A DNA stretch of 39,576 nt from an uncultured Lachnospiraceae bacterium. Its GTDB lineage: Bacteria; Bacillota; Clostridia; Lachnospirales; Lachnospiraceae. Every line of letters begins with the position of its first letter. Position 1 is the first letter of the stretch. Below the pieces are notes generated by a model that had not been told where the DNA came from, made no database searches, and worked only from the letters and a program-made list of their open reading frames with translations. Below are positions 32,726 to 39,576 of this stretch, piece after piece. The position numbers and the translations under genes were made by a program. The stretch is from NCBI GenBank assembly GCA_910588965.1, contig CAJUSO010000009.1:34755-74330 (forward strand), read 5' to 3'.

Positions 32726-33198
32726 GTTCCAACGTGCTGCCAGATACCTGCCGCTATCATATTTAGCCGGATAGTCCTGTCCGGATAATCCCAAAGAAAC
32801 AGATTAATCACAATATTTCTAAAATCCAAAGCAATATTTATCTTGAAAGGGAGGAGGGTTTTCTTTATGCTTAGATTATCTTAAGCAAAAGGGGCGTAAA
32901 GCCGCCCCCAGCTTGCCGGCGCTGCTTGGCATAAATAACCATGAATGATACACTTGTGATTTGCGCCGACTGCATTGTTCCCCACAGGATGGGGCAGCCC
33001 CTGCCTAGGAAGGCATGGGAAGCCCTGTTTTGGCAGCGGGACAGCCCTACCAAATATAAGCAAGGCAGGCTTCCAACGGCGAAAACAGCCTGCCAACTCT
33101 CTTTCTTCTGCCTTACCCAGGCGCAGATGCAGGGCATTTTATCCATGGTTATTTATGCAGGCAGCGCTTACACCATGCATTTTGGATTGGAGGTTTTT
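32726..33198 (+). promoter_or_regulatory. Long leader region of the GH112 gene, with a possible 5-codon ORF
   Basis: No protein gene is recognised here. CCGGA/TCCGG (32767-32784) is a small hairpin, and TAAAAT at 32820 is a weak -10 with no consensus -35, as expected for an activator-dependent promoter. A very strong site, GGGAGGAGGG, lies 8 bp before ATG at 32867, which opens a frame of only MLRLS before TAA at 32882. Right after it, GGGGCG/CGCCCC (32891-32908) forms a hairpin. This could be a leader peptide with attenuation, or the remnant of a lost gene. Confidence 0.35.
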
Positions 33199-35355
33199 AT
33201 GAGCGAGAGAAAAGGAAGGGTAACAATCCCTACAGATTTGGATGTGATCCCGCAGACACTGGAGTTAATGGGAAAATGGGGCGCTGATGCCGTCAGGGAT
33301 TGTGACGGGACGGATTTCCCACAGGAACTGCAGGATGTGGATGCAAAAATTTATTCCACTTACTACACCACCAGGAAAGATAACGATTGGGCCAACGCGC
33401 ATCCGGAGGAAGTGCAGCAGATGTATGTGATGACCCCGTTCTATACGGCTACGGAAGAGAAGCTGTGCATCCATCTGATGCAGGGCTTGTACCCAGATAT
33501 GTTAAAGCCCAACAGCCGCGACGATATTACCCGCTGGTGGGAAGTGATGGACCGTACCACAGGGGAGCCTGTTCCTGCCAGCCAGTGGAGTTATGACGAA
33601 AGCGCCGGGGATGTGATGGTGCAGGCAATCCCATTCCATGATTATACCGTAAGTTTCCTTGCTTATATTATCTGGGATCCGGTGCATATGTACAATGCTG
33701 TTACCAACGGATGGCAGGATGTGGAGCACCAGATTACCTTTGACGTGCGCCAGCCCAAGACCCATGCGTATACCATGGAGCGGCTCCGCAAGTTCATCGC
33801 AGACCATCCCTATGTAAATGTGCTGCGCTTTACGACCTTTTTCCATCAGTTCACCTTGATATTTGACGAACTGGCACGGGAAAAATATGTGGATTGGTAT
33901 GGCTACTCTGCCTCCGTCAGCCCTTATATCTTAGAGCAGTTCGAGCAAGAGGCGGGGTATAAATTCCGCCCGGAATACATCATTGACCAGGGGTATTACA
34001 ATGGCCAGTATCGGATCCCCACGAAAGAGTTCCAGGATTTCCAGGCCTTCCAGCGTAGGGAAGTAGCCAAGATTGCCAAGGAGATGGTGGATATTACCCA
34101 TGAGTGCGGCAAGGAAGCCATGATGTTCTTAGGCGACCATTGGATTGGCACGGAGCCCTTTATGGAAGAATTTGCTTCCATCGGCCTGGACGCCGTAGTG
34201 GGCAGCGTAGGCAATGGCTCCACCCTGCGCTTGATCAGCGATATTGAAGGGGTAAACTATACAGAAGGCCGGCTCCTGCCGTATTTCTTCCCGGATACCT
34301 TCCATGAAGGGGGCGACCCGGTGAAGGAAGCCAAGGTGAACTGGGTTACGGCCAGGAGGGCTATCTTAAGGAAGCCCATCGACCGGATTGGCTATGGCGG
34401 CTACCTGAAGCTGGCCTTGGACTTCCCGGAATTTGTCTCCTATGTGGAAAGTGTGTGTGAGGAATTCCGCGTGCTCTATGACAATGTGAAAGGCTGCGTG
34501 CCCCACTGCGTCAAGAAGGTGGCCGTGTTGAACTGCTGGGGCAAAATGCGCGCCTGGGGCTGCCATATGGTGCACCATGCGCTGTACCAGAAGCAGAACT
34601 ACTCTTATGCCGGGGTGATTGAGGCGCTTTCCGGCGCACCCTTTGACGTGGCGTTTATCAGCTTCCAGGATATCAAGGAGAACCCGGACGTGCTGAAGGA
34701 TATTGACGTGCTCATCAATGTGGGCGGTGCGGACACTGCCCATACCGGAGGGGAATGGTGGTGCGATGAGGCTGTGGTAACCGCCGTCAAGAAATTTATC
34801 TATGAGGGCGGCGGCATCATCGGCGTTGGCGAGCCCAGTGCCCATCAGGCCAACGGCAGGTTCTTCCAGCTTTCGAATATCTTTGGCGTGGAAGAGGAGA
34901 AGGGCTTCACCTTGGGGTATGACAAGTACAACTGGGAGGCACATAGCCACTTCATCCTGGAAGACTGCCAGGGGGAAATTGACTTTGGGGAAGCCCAGAG
35001 GAATATCTATGCTTTGGAAAATGCCAAAGTACTGGTGGAGCGGGGCAAGGAAGTCCAGCTGGCAGTCCATGCCTTCGGTAAAGGCAGGGCAGTGTATATA
35101 AGCGGCTTGCCCTATAGCTTTGAGAACAGCCGCCTGCTGTACCGTTCCATCCTGTGGAGCGCCCATGGGGAGGAAGAACTGCACCAGTGGTTCAGCAGCA
35201 ATTATAACGTGGAAGTCCATGCATACCCGGCAAACGGGAAGTTCTGCGTGGTAAATAACACCTACGAGCCCCAGGAGACCACCGTTTATAAGGGGAATGG
35301 GGAAAGCTTCCAATTGCAGTTAGGGGAAAATGAGATTATCTGGTATCAGATATAA
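33199..35355 (+). CDS. GH112 beta-galactoside phosphorylase
   Basis: Cleaves a beta-galactoside with phosphate to galactose 1-phosphate. The family includes lacto-N-biose/galacto-N-biose phosphorylase and galactosyl-rhamnose phosphorylase. ATG 33199 has GGAGG 5 bp upstream and gives 718 residues, a usual length; the in-frame extension to 32941 is not protein-like. It begins RKGRVTIPTDLDVIPQTLELMGKWGADAVRDCDGT, typical of the family. The general acid in LGDHWIGTEPF is Asp313, the same number as in the bifidobacterial enzyme as I recall it. A TIM barrel is followed by Rossmann-like and C-terminal beta domains. It is cytoplasmic. Acceptor specificity (HexNAc or rhamnose) cannot be decided. No transporter or galactose pathway gene is adjacent. 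Confidence 0.93.
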   Translation: MSERKGRVTIPTDLDVIPQTLELMGKWGADAVRDCDGTDFPQELQDVDAKIYSTYYTTRKDNDWANAHPEEVQQMYVMTPFYTATEEKLCIHLMQGLYPDMLKPNSRDDITRWWEVMDRTTGEPVPASQWSYDESAGDVMVQAIPFHDYTVSFLAYIIWDPVHMYNAVTNGWQDVEHQITFDVRQPKTHAYTMERLRKFIADHPYVNVLRFTTFFHQFTLIFDELAREKYVDWYGYSASVSPYILEQFEQEAGYKFRPEYIIDQGYYNGQYRIPTKEFQDFQAFQRREVAKIAKEMVDITHECGKEAMMFLGDHWIGTEPFMEEFASIGLDAVVGSVGNGSTLRLISDIEGVNYTEGRLLPYFFPDTFHEGGDPVKEAKVNWVTARRAILRKPIDRIGYGGYLKLALDFPEFVSYVESVCEEFRVLYDNVKGCVPHCVKKVAVLNCWGKMRAWGCHMVHHALYQKQNYSYAGVIEALSGAPFDVAFISFQDIKENPDVLKDIDVLINVGGADTAHTGGEWWCDEAVVTAVKKFIYEGGGIIGVGEPSAHQANGRFFQLSNIFGVEEEKGFTLGYDKYNWEAHSHFILEDCQGEIDFGEAQRNIYALENAKVLVERGKEVQLAVHAFGKGRAVYISGLPYSFENSRLLYRSILWSAHGEEELHQWFSSNYNVEVHAYPANGKFCVVNNTYEPQETTVYKGNGESFQLQLGENEIIWYQI

Positions 35356-35364
35356 GCATGACAG

Positions 35365-35403
35365 AGCCAGGAGGAGAGGCTGCGGCCTTCCCCCTGGCTT
35401 TTG
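35365..35403 (+). terminator. Intrinsic terminator after the GH112 gene
   Basis: AGCCAGG (35365-35371) pairs with CCTGGCT (35393-35399), with inner GGAGAGGC/GCCTTCC pairing, followed by TTTTGTG. Confidence 0.8.
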
Positions 35404-35461
35404 TGCAATGGCAGGCCTTCCCGCTGCCTAGTGGAAAGCGCTGGACTAAAGGGTTAACCTG

Positions 35462-36499
35462 TTAGTATTTATCTGCCGAAGATAGTTTTTTGGATATAGC
35501 CAATATGGCAACCCCTAGGCCAATGGTCACGGCCAGGGATAAAAGGATATCTGTAAGCATTATCTGGATATCGGATGCCAGCCGGGAGACCGCAGCTGCC
35601 AGGAGCAGGCCGGCAGCAAAACCAATGCCGGCAACTTGGAAATAAGCTTTTGACGTCTCCAGGTGCTTCCAATAACTTTTGTAGCCGCAAAGTTCCCATG
35701 CATAAAATAGCTGGCGCCGGAAGCGGAACCATATCAGTGTGACAAGGATGGTGCTCAAGGAAAAGCAGATAAGTATCAAGGCATACATGGTATTCATGAT
35801 GGTATTACCAGATAACATACGGGCAAGCAGGGATGGCTCCATTCCCTGTTCTAAGAGAATCACCACATTTGCAGGAAATGGAAAACAGCTGCTTAAATCT
35901 TGCCCTACTTCCAAAAGGGAGGACTCTTTTTGGGCGTCCAGCACATAACTGGTATTGATGCCTGTGATAGCGGTTGCTGATTGGAAGTCAGTTACAACCA
36001 TATGGTTGATCCGGCTTTCCTCTTTGGTGCCCATAATGCCCAATACCTCGAATTCTATGCCCCCATAGGTATAGTAGGGCTTCCCGCCGCGTTGGGTTAT
36101 ATCCTGGCTGTATTCCTTTCCGATGACAGCGGAGGGATGGGATGTCCATGAAGACGCAGGGTCAAAATACGTTCCTTGGAGCATGGGCGGGGATTCCGGC
36201 CTGCCTACGGTACAGATGCCTTTTATGATAATGTTGGGGTCTTCGATAGGCACATAAATGGTAAAGTCTTTATGCCTGTCTTTTAGCTGCGGGATAATAT
36301 CCTGCCATAAATCCTCCCTCGCTGCATCCGTAATGGAAAAATCCCGCTGATGCCCGGAGTAAAGCCCGTTTTGGCTTAGCTGGTTCATCCGTCCCATCCG
36401 TGCCGTTGAGATGATGATTAAGCTGCAGAAGGATACGGCCATGAAGCTGAGCGCTAATAATAGGTGCCCTTTCGGGATTTTCTTTTTTGCAAGCCTCAT
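35462..36499 (-). CDS. MacB/FtsX-type ABC permease (second subunit)
   Basis: Membrane subunit of 345 residues, starting MRLAKKKIPKG. Helix 1 is at about 13-33; an extracellular domain of about 200 residues follows, then three helices near 232-255, 285-305 and 315-335, the classic MacB/FtsX topology. The start codon overlaps the ATPase stop as ATGA (36499-36496), with GGGAGGG upstream, so translation is coupled. It is the last gene of the peptide-associated operon. It shares topology with, but is clearly distinct from, the 449-residue permease at 37707; the two probably form a heterodimer on one ATPase. Such pumps move peptides or lipoproteins, or act as mechanotransmitters. The substrate here is inferred to be the peptide encoded at 39157, or a toxic equivalent of it. 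Confidence 0.8.
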   Translation of the reverse strand: MRLAKKKIPKGHLLLALSFMAVSFCSLIIISTARMGRMNQLSQNGLYSGHQRDFSITDAAREDLWQDIIPQLKDRHKDFTIYVPIEDPNIIIKGICTVGRPESPPMLQGTYFDPASSWTSHPSAVIGKEYSQDITQRGGKPYYTYGGIEFEVLGIMGTKEESRINHMVVTDFQSATAITGINTSYVLDAQKESSLLEVGQDLSSCFPFPANVVILLEQGMEPSLLARMLSGNTIMNTMYALILICFSLSTILVTLIWFRFRRQLFYAWELCGYKSYWKHLETSKAYFQVAGIGFAAGLLLAAAVSRLASDIQIMLTDILLSLAVTIGLGVAILAISKKLSSADKY

Positions 36500-37209
36500 G
36501 AGCCAATCCCTCCCATCTGGAACAATCCATCCTCTGTCACCCTGCCGTCCTTCATCTGGATGGTGCGCTGGCATTGCCCTGCTACTTTCGCATCATGTGT
36601 TACGATAATAACGGTTTTCCCGTTTTGGTTCATTTTTTGGAAGATTTCGATTACGCTTTCCCCGGTAGCTTCATCTAAGGCGCCGGTAGGCTCATCTGCC
36701 AAAATGACGCTGGGCTGTTTCACGACAGCCCTTGCTATGGCGGCGCGCTGCTGTTGGCCGCCGGATAGTTCGTTTGGGTATGCCTTTGCTTTGTCTTCTA
36801 TCCCTAATTCATGAAGCGCATGGGTTACCAGGTTCCGGATTTCTTTCTTATGGTATCCTTGATACCTTAATGGCAGCGCCACATTCTGAAAAATATTGAG
36901 GTCTTCTACAAGCGCAAAGTATTGCACGACAAATCCGATTTCATCCCGCCGGAACCGTGTCAGTTCCCGTTGCCTGTTAAAGTTGATAGATTTCCCATGG
37001 TATAGATAACTGCCGCTGTCCATCGACATCATCCCGCCAAGTATATTGAGCAGCGTGGATTTGCCGGAGCCGCTTTTCCCCATGATAGCAGCCAGTTCCC
37101 CATTGCGTATAGAAAGGCTTACCCCCTGTAATGCTTTTACCGTTGCTTCTTTTTTCCCAAAGGATTTATAGATATCCCGGACTTCAATGATATTCTGTCC
37201 TCCTGTCAT
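36496..37209 (-). CDS. ABC transporter ATPase, MacB/LolD type
   Basis: Cytoplasmic ATPase of 237 residues. Walker A GKSGSGKST (44-52), Q-loop FVVQYF, signature LSGGQ (148-152), Walker B VILADEPTGALD (168-179) and the switch histidine in VTHD are all intact. IYKSFGKKEATVKALQGVSL and the ADEPTGALDEATG block place it in the MacB/LolD/FtsE branch that serves extracellular-facing machines and antimicrobial peptide resistance or export, including the ATPases beside lactococcin 972-type genes. The start overlaps the lipoprotein stop as ATGA, and the stop overlaps the next permease start in the same way, so the three genes are translationally coupled. Confidence 0.95.
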   Translation of the reverse strand: MTGGQNIIEVRDIYKSFGKKEATVKALQGVSLSIRNGELAAIMGKSGSGKSTLLNILGGMMSMDSGSYLYHGKSINFNRQRELTRFRRDEIGFVVQYFALVEDLNIFQNVALPLRYQGYHKKEIRNLVTHALHELGIEDKAKAYPNELSGGQQQRAAIARAVVKQPSVILADEPTGALDEATGESVIEIFQKMNQNGKTVIIVTHDAKVAGQCQRTIQMKDGRVTEDGLFQMGGIGS

Positions 37210-37697
37210 GGCATTTCCCCGATTTCTTCTTTACTGGACCGCCATCCTGCAAATGGGAATAGGCCATCCTCCTCCTGTGTGGGCTCTTCCTTTTGCCCAT
37301 TCTTGTATTTTATCCTACAGATTTCTTCGTCCGTTTCCCCTTGGAAAAAAGTGGCATAGCATGTGTAATCCGTACTGCGCTCCCCTAAATACCGGCTATT
37401 TTTATCAAAGGAGGCGTTCCTTGTGAGTTCGTAGTAGTCCATGATGTCTAGCATGTCTTCTTCTGCCAGTTCCCCCATAACGTTAATGGATATTTTGGTT
37501 GTGGTATCTTTAAGGTCTTCCCCTGTACCGTTTTCTTCATTCTGGATATACCGGACGCCCCATATTCCTTGGCGGTATGTTTGCAGTGCTTTATGGTTCT
37601 CTGTCAAAGTGTTGTAATCCTTTGTTTGGCATCCTAACGCAAACAGCCATAGGAGCATGGCCGCCAGGCAGGTCCGCAGATGTTTTTTCTGGTTCAT
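37206..37697 (-). CDS. Lipoprotein of the peptide-associated ABC operon
   Basis: Predicted lipoprotein of 163 residues that I do not recognise. Signal MNQKKHLRTCLAAMLLWLF leads to the lipobox residues FALGC with Cys23 as anchor. The mature part is short, acidic and mixed helix/strand, with a C-terminal Glu/Gln-rich segment. AAGGAGGG lies before the ATG. It sits between two permeases and shares a 4-base ATGA overlap with the ATPase. A lipoprotein in this position could capture the exported peptide or provide self-protection; that is inferred from context only. Confidence 0.75.
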   Translation of the reverse strand: MNQKKHLRTCLAAMLLWLFALGCQTKDYNTLTENHKALQTYRQGIWGVRYIQNEENGTGEDLKDTTTKISINVMGELAEEDMLDIMDYYELTRNASFDKNSRYLGERSTDYTCYATFFQGETDEEICRIKYKNGQKEEPTQEEDGLFPFAGWRSSKEEIGEMP

Positions 37698-37706
37698 GTT
37701 CCCTCC

Positions 37707-39056
37707 TTATTCTTTCTGCCGGATGAAATGTTCCGTGTTCACGCCCTTCATCAAATAAGCGATAAAGGCAGCGCCGACTAAAAATGACAGCCCTGCAAAG
37801 CCGCAGACCATCCAGATAGCAATATCCATCCGGTAAGCCATGCCGATTGTTTCATAAGTGAATACGGCTCTTCCAAGCAGTACGGATGGAAACAGGATTA
37901 ACGCGGCTTCTGTTAGGCAGGAAACCAGGATGATGGGGAGCGGGCAGCCATTCATCAGATAAATGCCATAGGTCCTGCTATTTGATTGCACCTTGTCATA
38001 GAAAGTGACAAGAAGGCCGTAAAAAGCGAAGCAGATTAATGCTAATGTTAAAATAAGCAGCATTTTGACGCTCGCAGCGGATTCTTTGCGGAAAAATTCC
38101 ATCCCTAAAGATGTCCCAATCAGATGGACGGCAGGCGTCCCGAAGGATTTGGCGGTTTCGTAAAATATATTTGCCTGCTGGTTGATATGCCCGTCCTTGA
38201 CTTGGGCAATCCCACAGTCCAGCGCCAGGCAGGCAAGGTAAGCAAATTTTTTGGATTCTTTGAGGCTCTGCGGGGGTTCGGACAGCCTGATACCGAAAGG
38301 GAAGACAATCGCGGTATCCAGCTGGCATGTGCCGCTGTCCAGCCGGCCGAATTCCGGCACGCTTTCCCCTTCTTCTAAGATACCAATCACCTGGCAGGAA
38401 AAGACATCGTTCCAAAAGCAGGCTTCCAAACGGTCCCCGATGCCGATTATCCCTTTATAGGCGCTGCCCAGCAGGATTGGGACAGGCATGGAGGCTTGGG
38501 GGAGTTCCAGGTTCTGTTCGGTAAAACCTTCTCCCTCCTGGACCTTTAGGCCGAACAGCCTGTATGCGCGCCAGTCCATCTGCACGCTCTGTATATTCAG
38601 CAGGCTGCACACTTCATCCTCCCCGAAAGTCCCGGTAATTGGCAGGTTCTGTGACTTGTCTACCACCCTTTGGTAATCCTTGTCCCCCCAAAAAGCTTTC
38701 ACATCGTTTTCCCTCATATATAAGCCTTGCTGTGTGTTAAGGGAGAAAATGGGGCATTCCTCTGATGCGTGCAGGGCTTCATAATAATCCATCATGTCCT
38801 GGCAGCCGCTGGCAGTTGCCAAGGCATTAGATATCCCAATGTTCTCTTCTATAAGGAAATTGAGGTTGCACCAGGTACGGTCACCTACTTGCTGGGTCAT
38901 GTCCTCGTATTTTTCCCCTAAATCGAAATAATAAGAGCACATCAGGACTGCCATGACCAGGCTGATGGAAAAGATTGCAGCTAAGAGCAAATCTTTTAAT
39001 AAGTTTTTCTGGAAGCTTCGGAAAAATTCCCTCGCTATAAATGTGATCCTCCACAT
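37707..39056 (-). CDS. MacB/FtsX-type ABC permease (first subunit)
   Basis: Membrane protein of 449 residues. One N-terminal helix (about 21-45) is followed by an extracellular domain of about 290 residues, then three C-terminal helices near 335-358, 385-408 and 417-440. This is MacB-like topology, with a larger external domain than its partner. The post-helix segment SNSRTYGIYLMNGCPL resembles the coupling region of FtsX-type permeases. It resembles the bacteriocin-associated membrane proteins found beside lactococcin 972-type genes in arrangement, but is shorter than those (about 650-700 residues). GGGAGGG precedes the ATG. It follows the peptide gene after 100 bp that include a perfect hairpin, and the lipoprotein starts 9 bp downstream. 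Confidence 0.8.
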   Translation of the reverse strand: MWRITFIAREFFRSFQKNLLKDLLLAAIFSISLVMAVLMCSYYFDLGEKYEDMTQQVGDRTWCNLNFLIEENIGISNALATASGCQDMMDYYEALHASEECPIFSLNTQQGLYMRENDVKAFWGDKDYQRVVDKSQNLPITGTFGEDEVCSLLNIQSVQMDWRAYRLFGLKVQEGEGFTEQNLELPQASMPVPILLGSAYKGIIGIGDRLEACFWNDVFSCQVIGILEEGESVPEFGRLDSGTCQLDTAIVFPFGIRLSEPPQSLKESKKFAYLACLALDCGIAQVKDGHINQQANIFYETAKSFGTPAVHLIGTSLGMEFFRKESAASVKMLLILTLALICFAFYGLLVTFYDKVQSNSRTYGIYLMNGCPLPIILVSCLTEAALILFPSVLLGRAVFTYETIGMAYRMDIAIWMVCGFAGLSFLVGAAFIAYLMKGVNTEHFIRQKE

Positions 39057-39110
39057 AAGCCCTCCCTTTTATGGTTTTGGGGTGCAAAAGGTATATTTGT
39101 AATTATATTG

Positions 39111-39140
39111 CCAGACAGCAGCTTGCCCGCTGCTGTCTGG
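39111..39140 (-). other. Perfect 12-bp hairpin between peptide and permease genes
   Basis: CCAGACAGCAGC (39111-39122) and GCTGCTGTCTGG (39129-39140) with a 6-base loop, 17 bp after the peptide stop codon. On the minus strand AATATAATTAC follows instead of a T-run. It probably acts as a partial terminator or 3' stabiliser, giving more peptide mRNA than transporter mRNA. Confidence 0.75.
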
Positions 39141-39156
39141 CACTGAATGGAGTGGA

Positions 39157-39516
39157 TTAATTTTGTGTCCATTTCGTATTCATATCTATAGAATTACCAA
39201 TACCATATGCATGTTCTGCACTGTTATTGGTTACATAATAAGATGTTTGTGCAATTGCCTCTCCCTTGCCAGCCTTTGGAGGGGTCCAGCCAAAACCAAT
39301 AGATGCTGTTGCCACTAAATTTAATGCTACACCTCTTGGATCATATCCTGTAACACGCGTATAGCTACTGCGTCTTCCGTCAGCGCTGGAAATTCTGGAT
39401 CCGTACCTACTGATGCTATTAGCCGCTTGAACAGCAGGTGAAATAGTGCATGCAAGCAACAATATTAATGTTAATATAGCTAAAAATTTTTGGCTCTTAC
39501 TGAATATTTTTTTCAT
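39157..39516 (-). CDS. Small secreted peptide, bacteriocin-like candidate
   Basis: Protein of 119 residues that I do not recognise. ATG 39516 has AGGAGG about 10 bp upstream; a longer frame to 39561 has none. Residues 1-31 are a Sec signal peptide (KKIFSKSQK, hydrophobic core, ending AVQA). The mature part of about 88 residues is basic at its start (RYGSRISSADGRRSSYTR), then beta-like and glycine-rich (ASIGFGWTPPKAGKG, SYYVTNN, YGIGNSIDMNTKW). It has no cysteine and no double-glycine leader. LLAC23 could alternatively be read as a poor lipobox. The gene is visibly more AT-rich than its neighbours, suggesting transfer. It heads an operon with two permeases, a lipoprotein and an ATPase. Bacteriocin or signalling peptide are the leading guesses. 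Confidence 0.7.
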   Translation of the reverse strand: MKKIFSKSQKFLAILTLILLLACTISPAVQAANSISRYGSRISSADGRRSSYTRVTGYDPRGVALNLVATASIGFGWTPPKAGKGEAIAQTSYYVTNNSAEHAYGIGNSIDMNTKWTQN

Positions 39517-39553
39517 AAGCTTTCTCCTCCTAATATAAAAGTGTAGGGTTTCA

Positions 39554-39576
39554 GTACCCAACAGCCAGTTGGGACT
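39554..39576. other. Hairpin at the window edge upstream of the peptide gene
   Basis: CCCAAC-AGCCA-GTTGGG, extended by AGT/ACT, at 39554-39576. On the minus strand it lies about 40 bp before the peptide start, so it may be in its leader, or end an upstream gene. The promoter of the operon lies outside the window. Confidence 0.5.

Noticed and set aside
32398..32829. N-terminal extension of the AraC regulator
   Set aside because: The extension is low-quality sequence across a promoter and hairpin. The start at 32397 has AAAGGAG and gives the normal family length.
32941..33198. 86-codon N-terminal extension of the GH112 enzyme
   Set aside because: The family N-terminus begins at the ATG at 33199, which has a good GGAGG site. 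The extension has no homologous character and no ribosome binding site.

Overview
The window looks like a chromosomal stretch from a gut-type Lachnospiraceae or related Clostridia bacterium. The evidence is moderate GC with strong AGGAGG ribosome binding sites, T-box control of aminoacyl-tRNA synthetase genes, single-membrane lipoproteins, an eukaryote-like IleRS, a beta-glucuronidase and a GH112 beta-galactoside phosphorylase. No tRNA or rRNA gene, CRISPR array, insertion sequence or integrase was recognised.

Layout. 1-411: imperfect 113-bp tandem repeats and a terminator. 412-2974: ddl-murF, cell-wall precursor synthesis. 3067-3807 (minus): plsC-type acyltransferase. 3953-4375: PrcB-like lipoprotein. 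4809-6101: murA. 6246-8063: beta-glucuronidase. 8105-11850 (minus): metG-tatD-rsmA behind a methionine T-box at 11935-12254. 12335-15204 (minus): a sugar-type solute-binding lipoprotein followed by a chemoreceptor, with no permease. 15353-15535: a probable small structured RNA with promoter and terminator. 15726-16916: iron-dependent alcohol dehydrogenase. 17002-18831 (minus): typA. 19179-19862: membrane protein with nine 10-residue SYGQ-type repeats. 19878-26047: perfect-consensus promoter, isoleucine T-box, ileS (type 2) and glgP. 26337-29063: large secreted repeat protein. 29390-31541: EamA transporter carrying an in-frame 4 x 48-bp minisatellite, then a TPR lipoprotein. 31567-32397 (minus): AraC regulator, an 800-bp structured intergenic region, then GH112 phosphorylase at 33199-35355.

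The most unusual block is 35462-39516, all on the minus strand. A small, AT-richer gene encodes a Sec-secreted peptide (about 88 residues when mature). It is followed by a perfect 12-bp hairpin and then a four-gene unit: MacB-like permease, lipoprotein, ABC ATPase and second MacB-like permease. Two of the junctions are ATGA stop/start overlaps. The layout resembles Sec-exported bacteriocin loci of the lactococcin 972 type, but I do not recognise the peptide. It is the best candidate here for an undescribed system.

The rest combines housekeeping functions (peptidoglycan precursors, translation, lipid and glycogen metabolism) with host-glycan or glucuronide use and surface proteins. Expression signals are unusually readable: several sigma-A promoters, two T-boxes and many intrinsic terminators.
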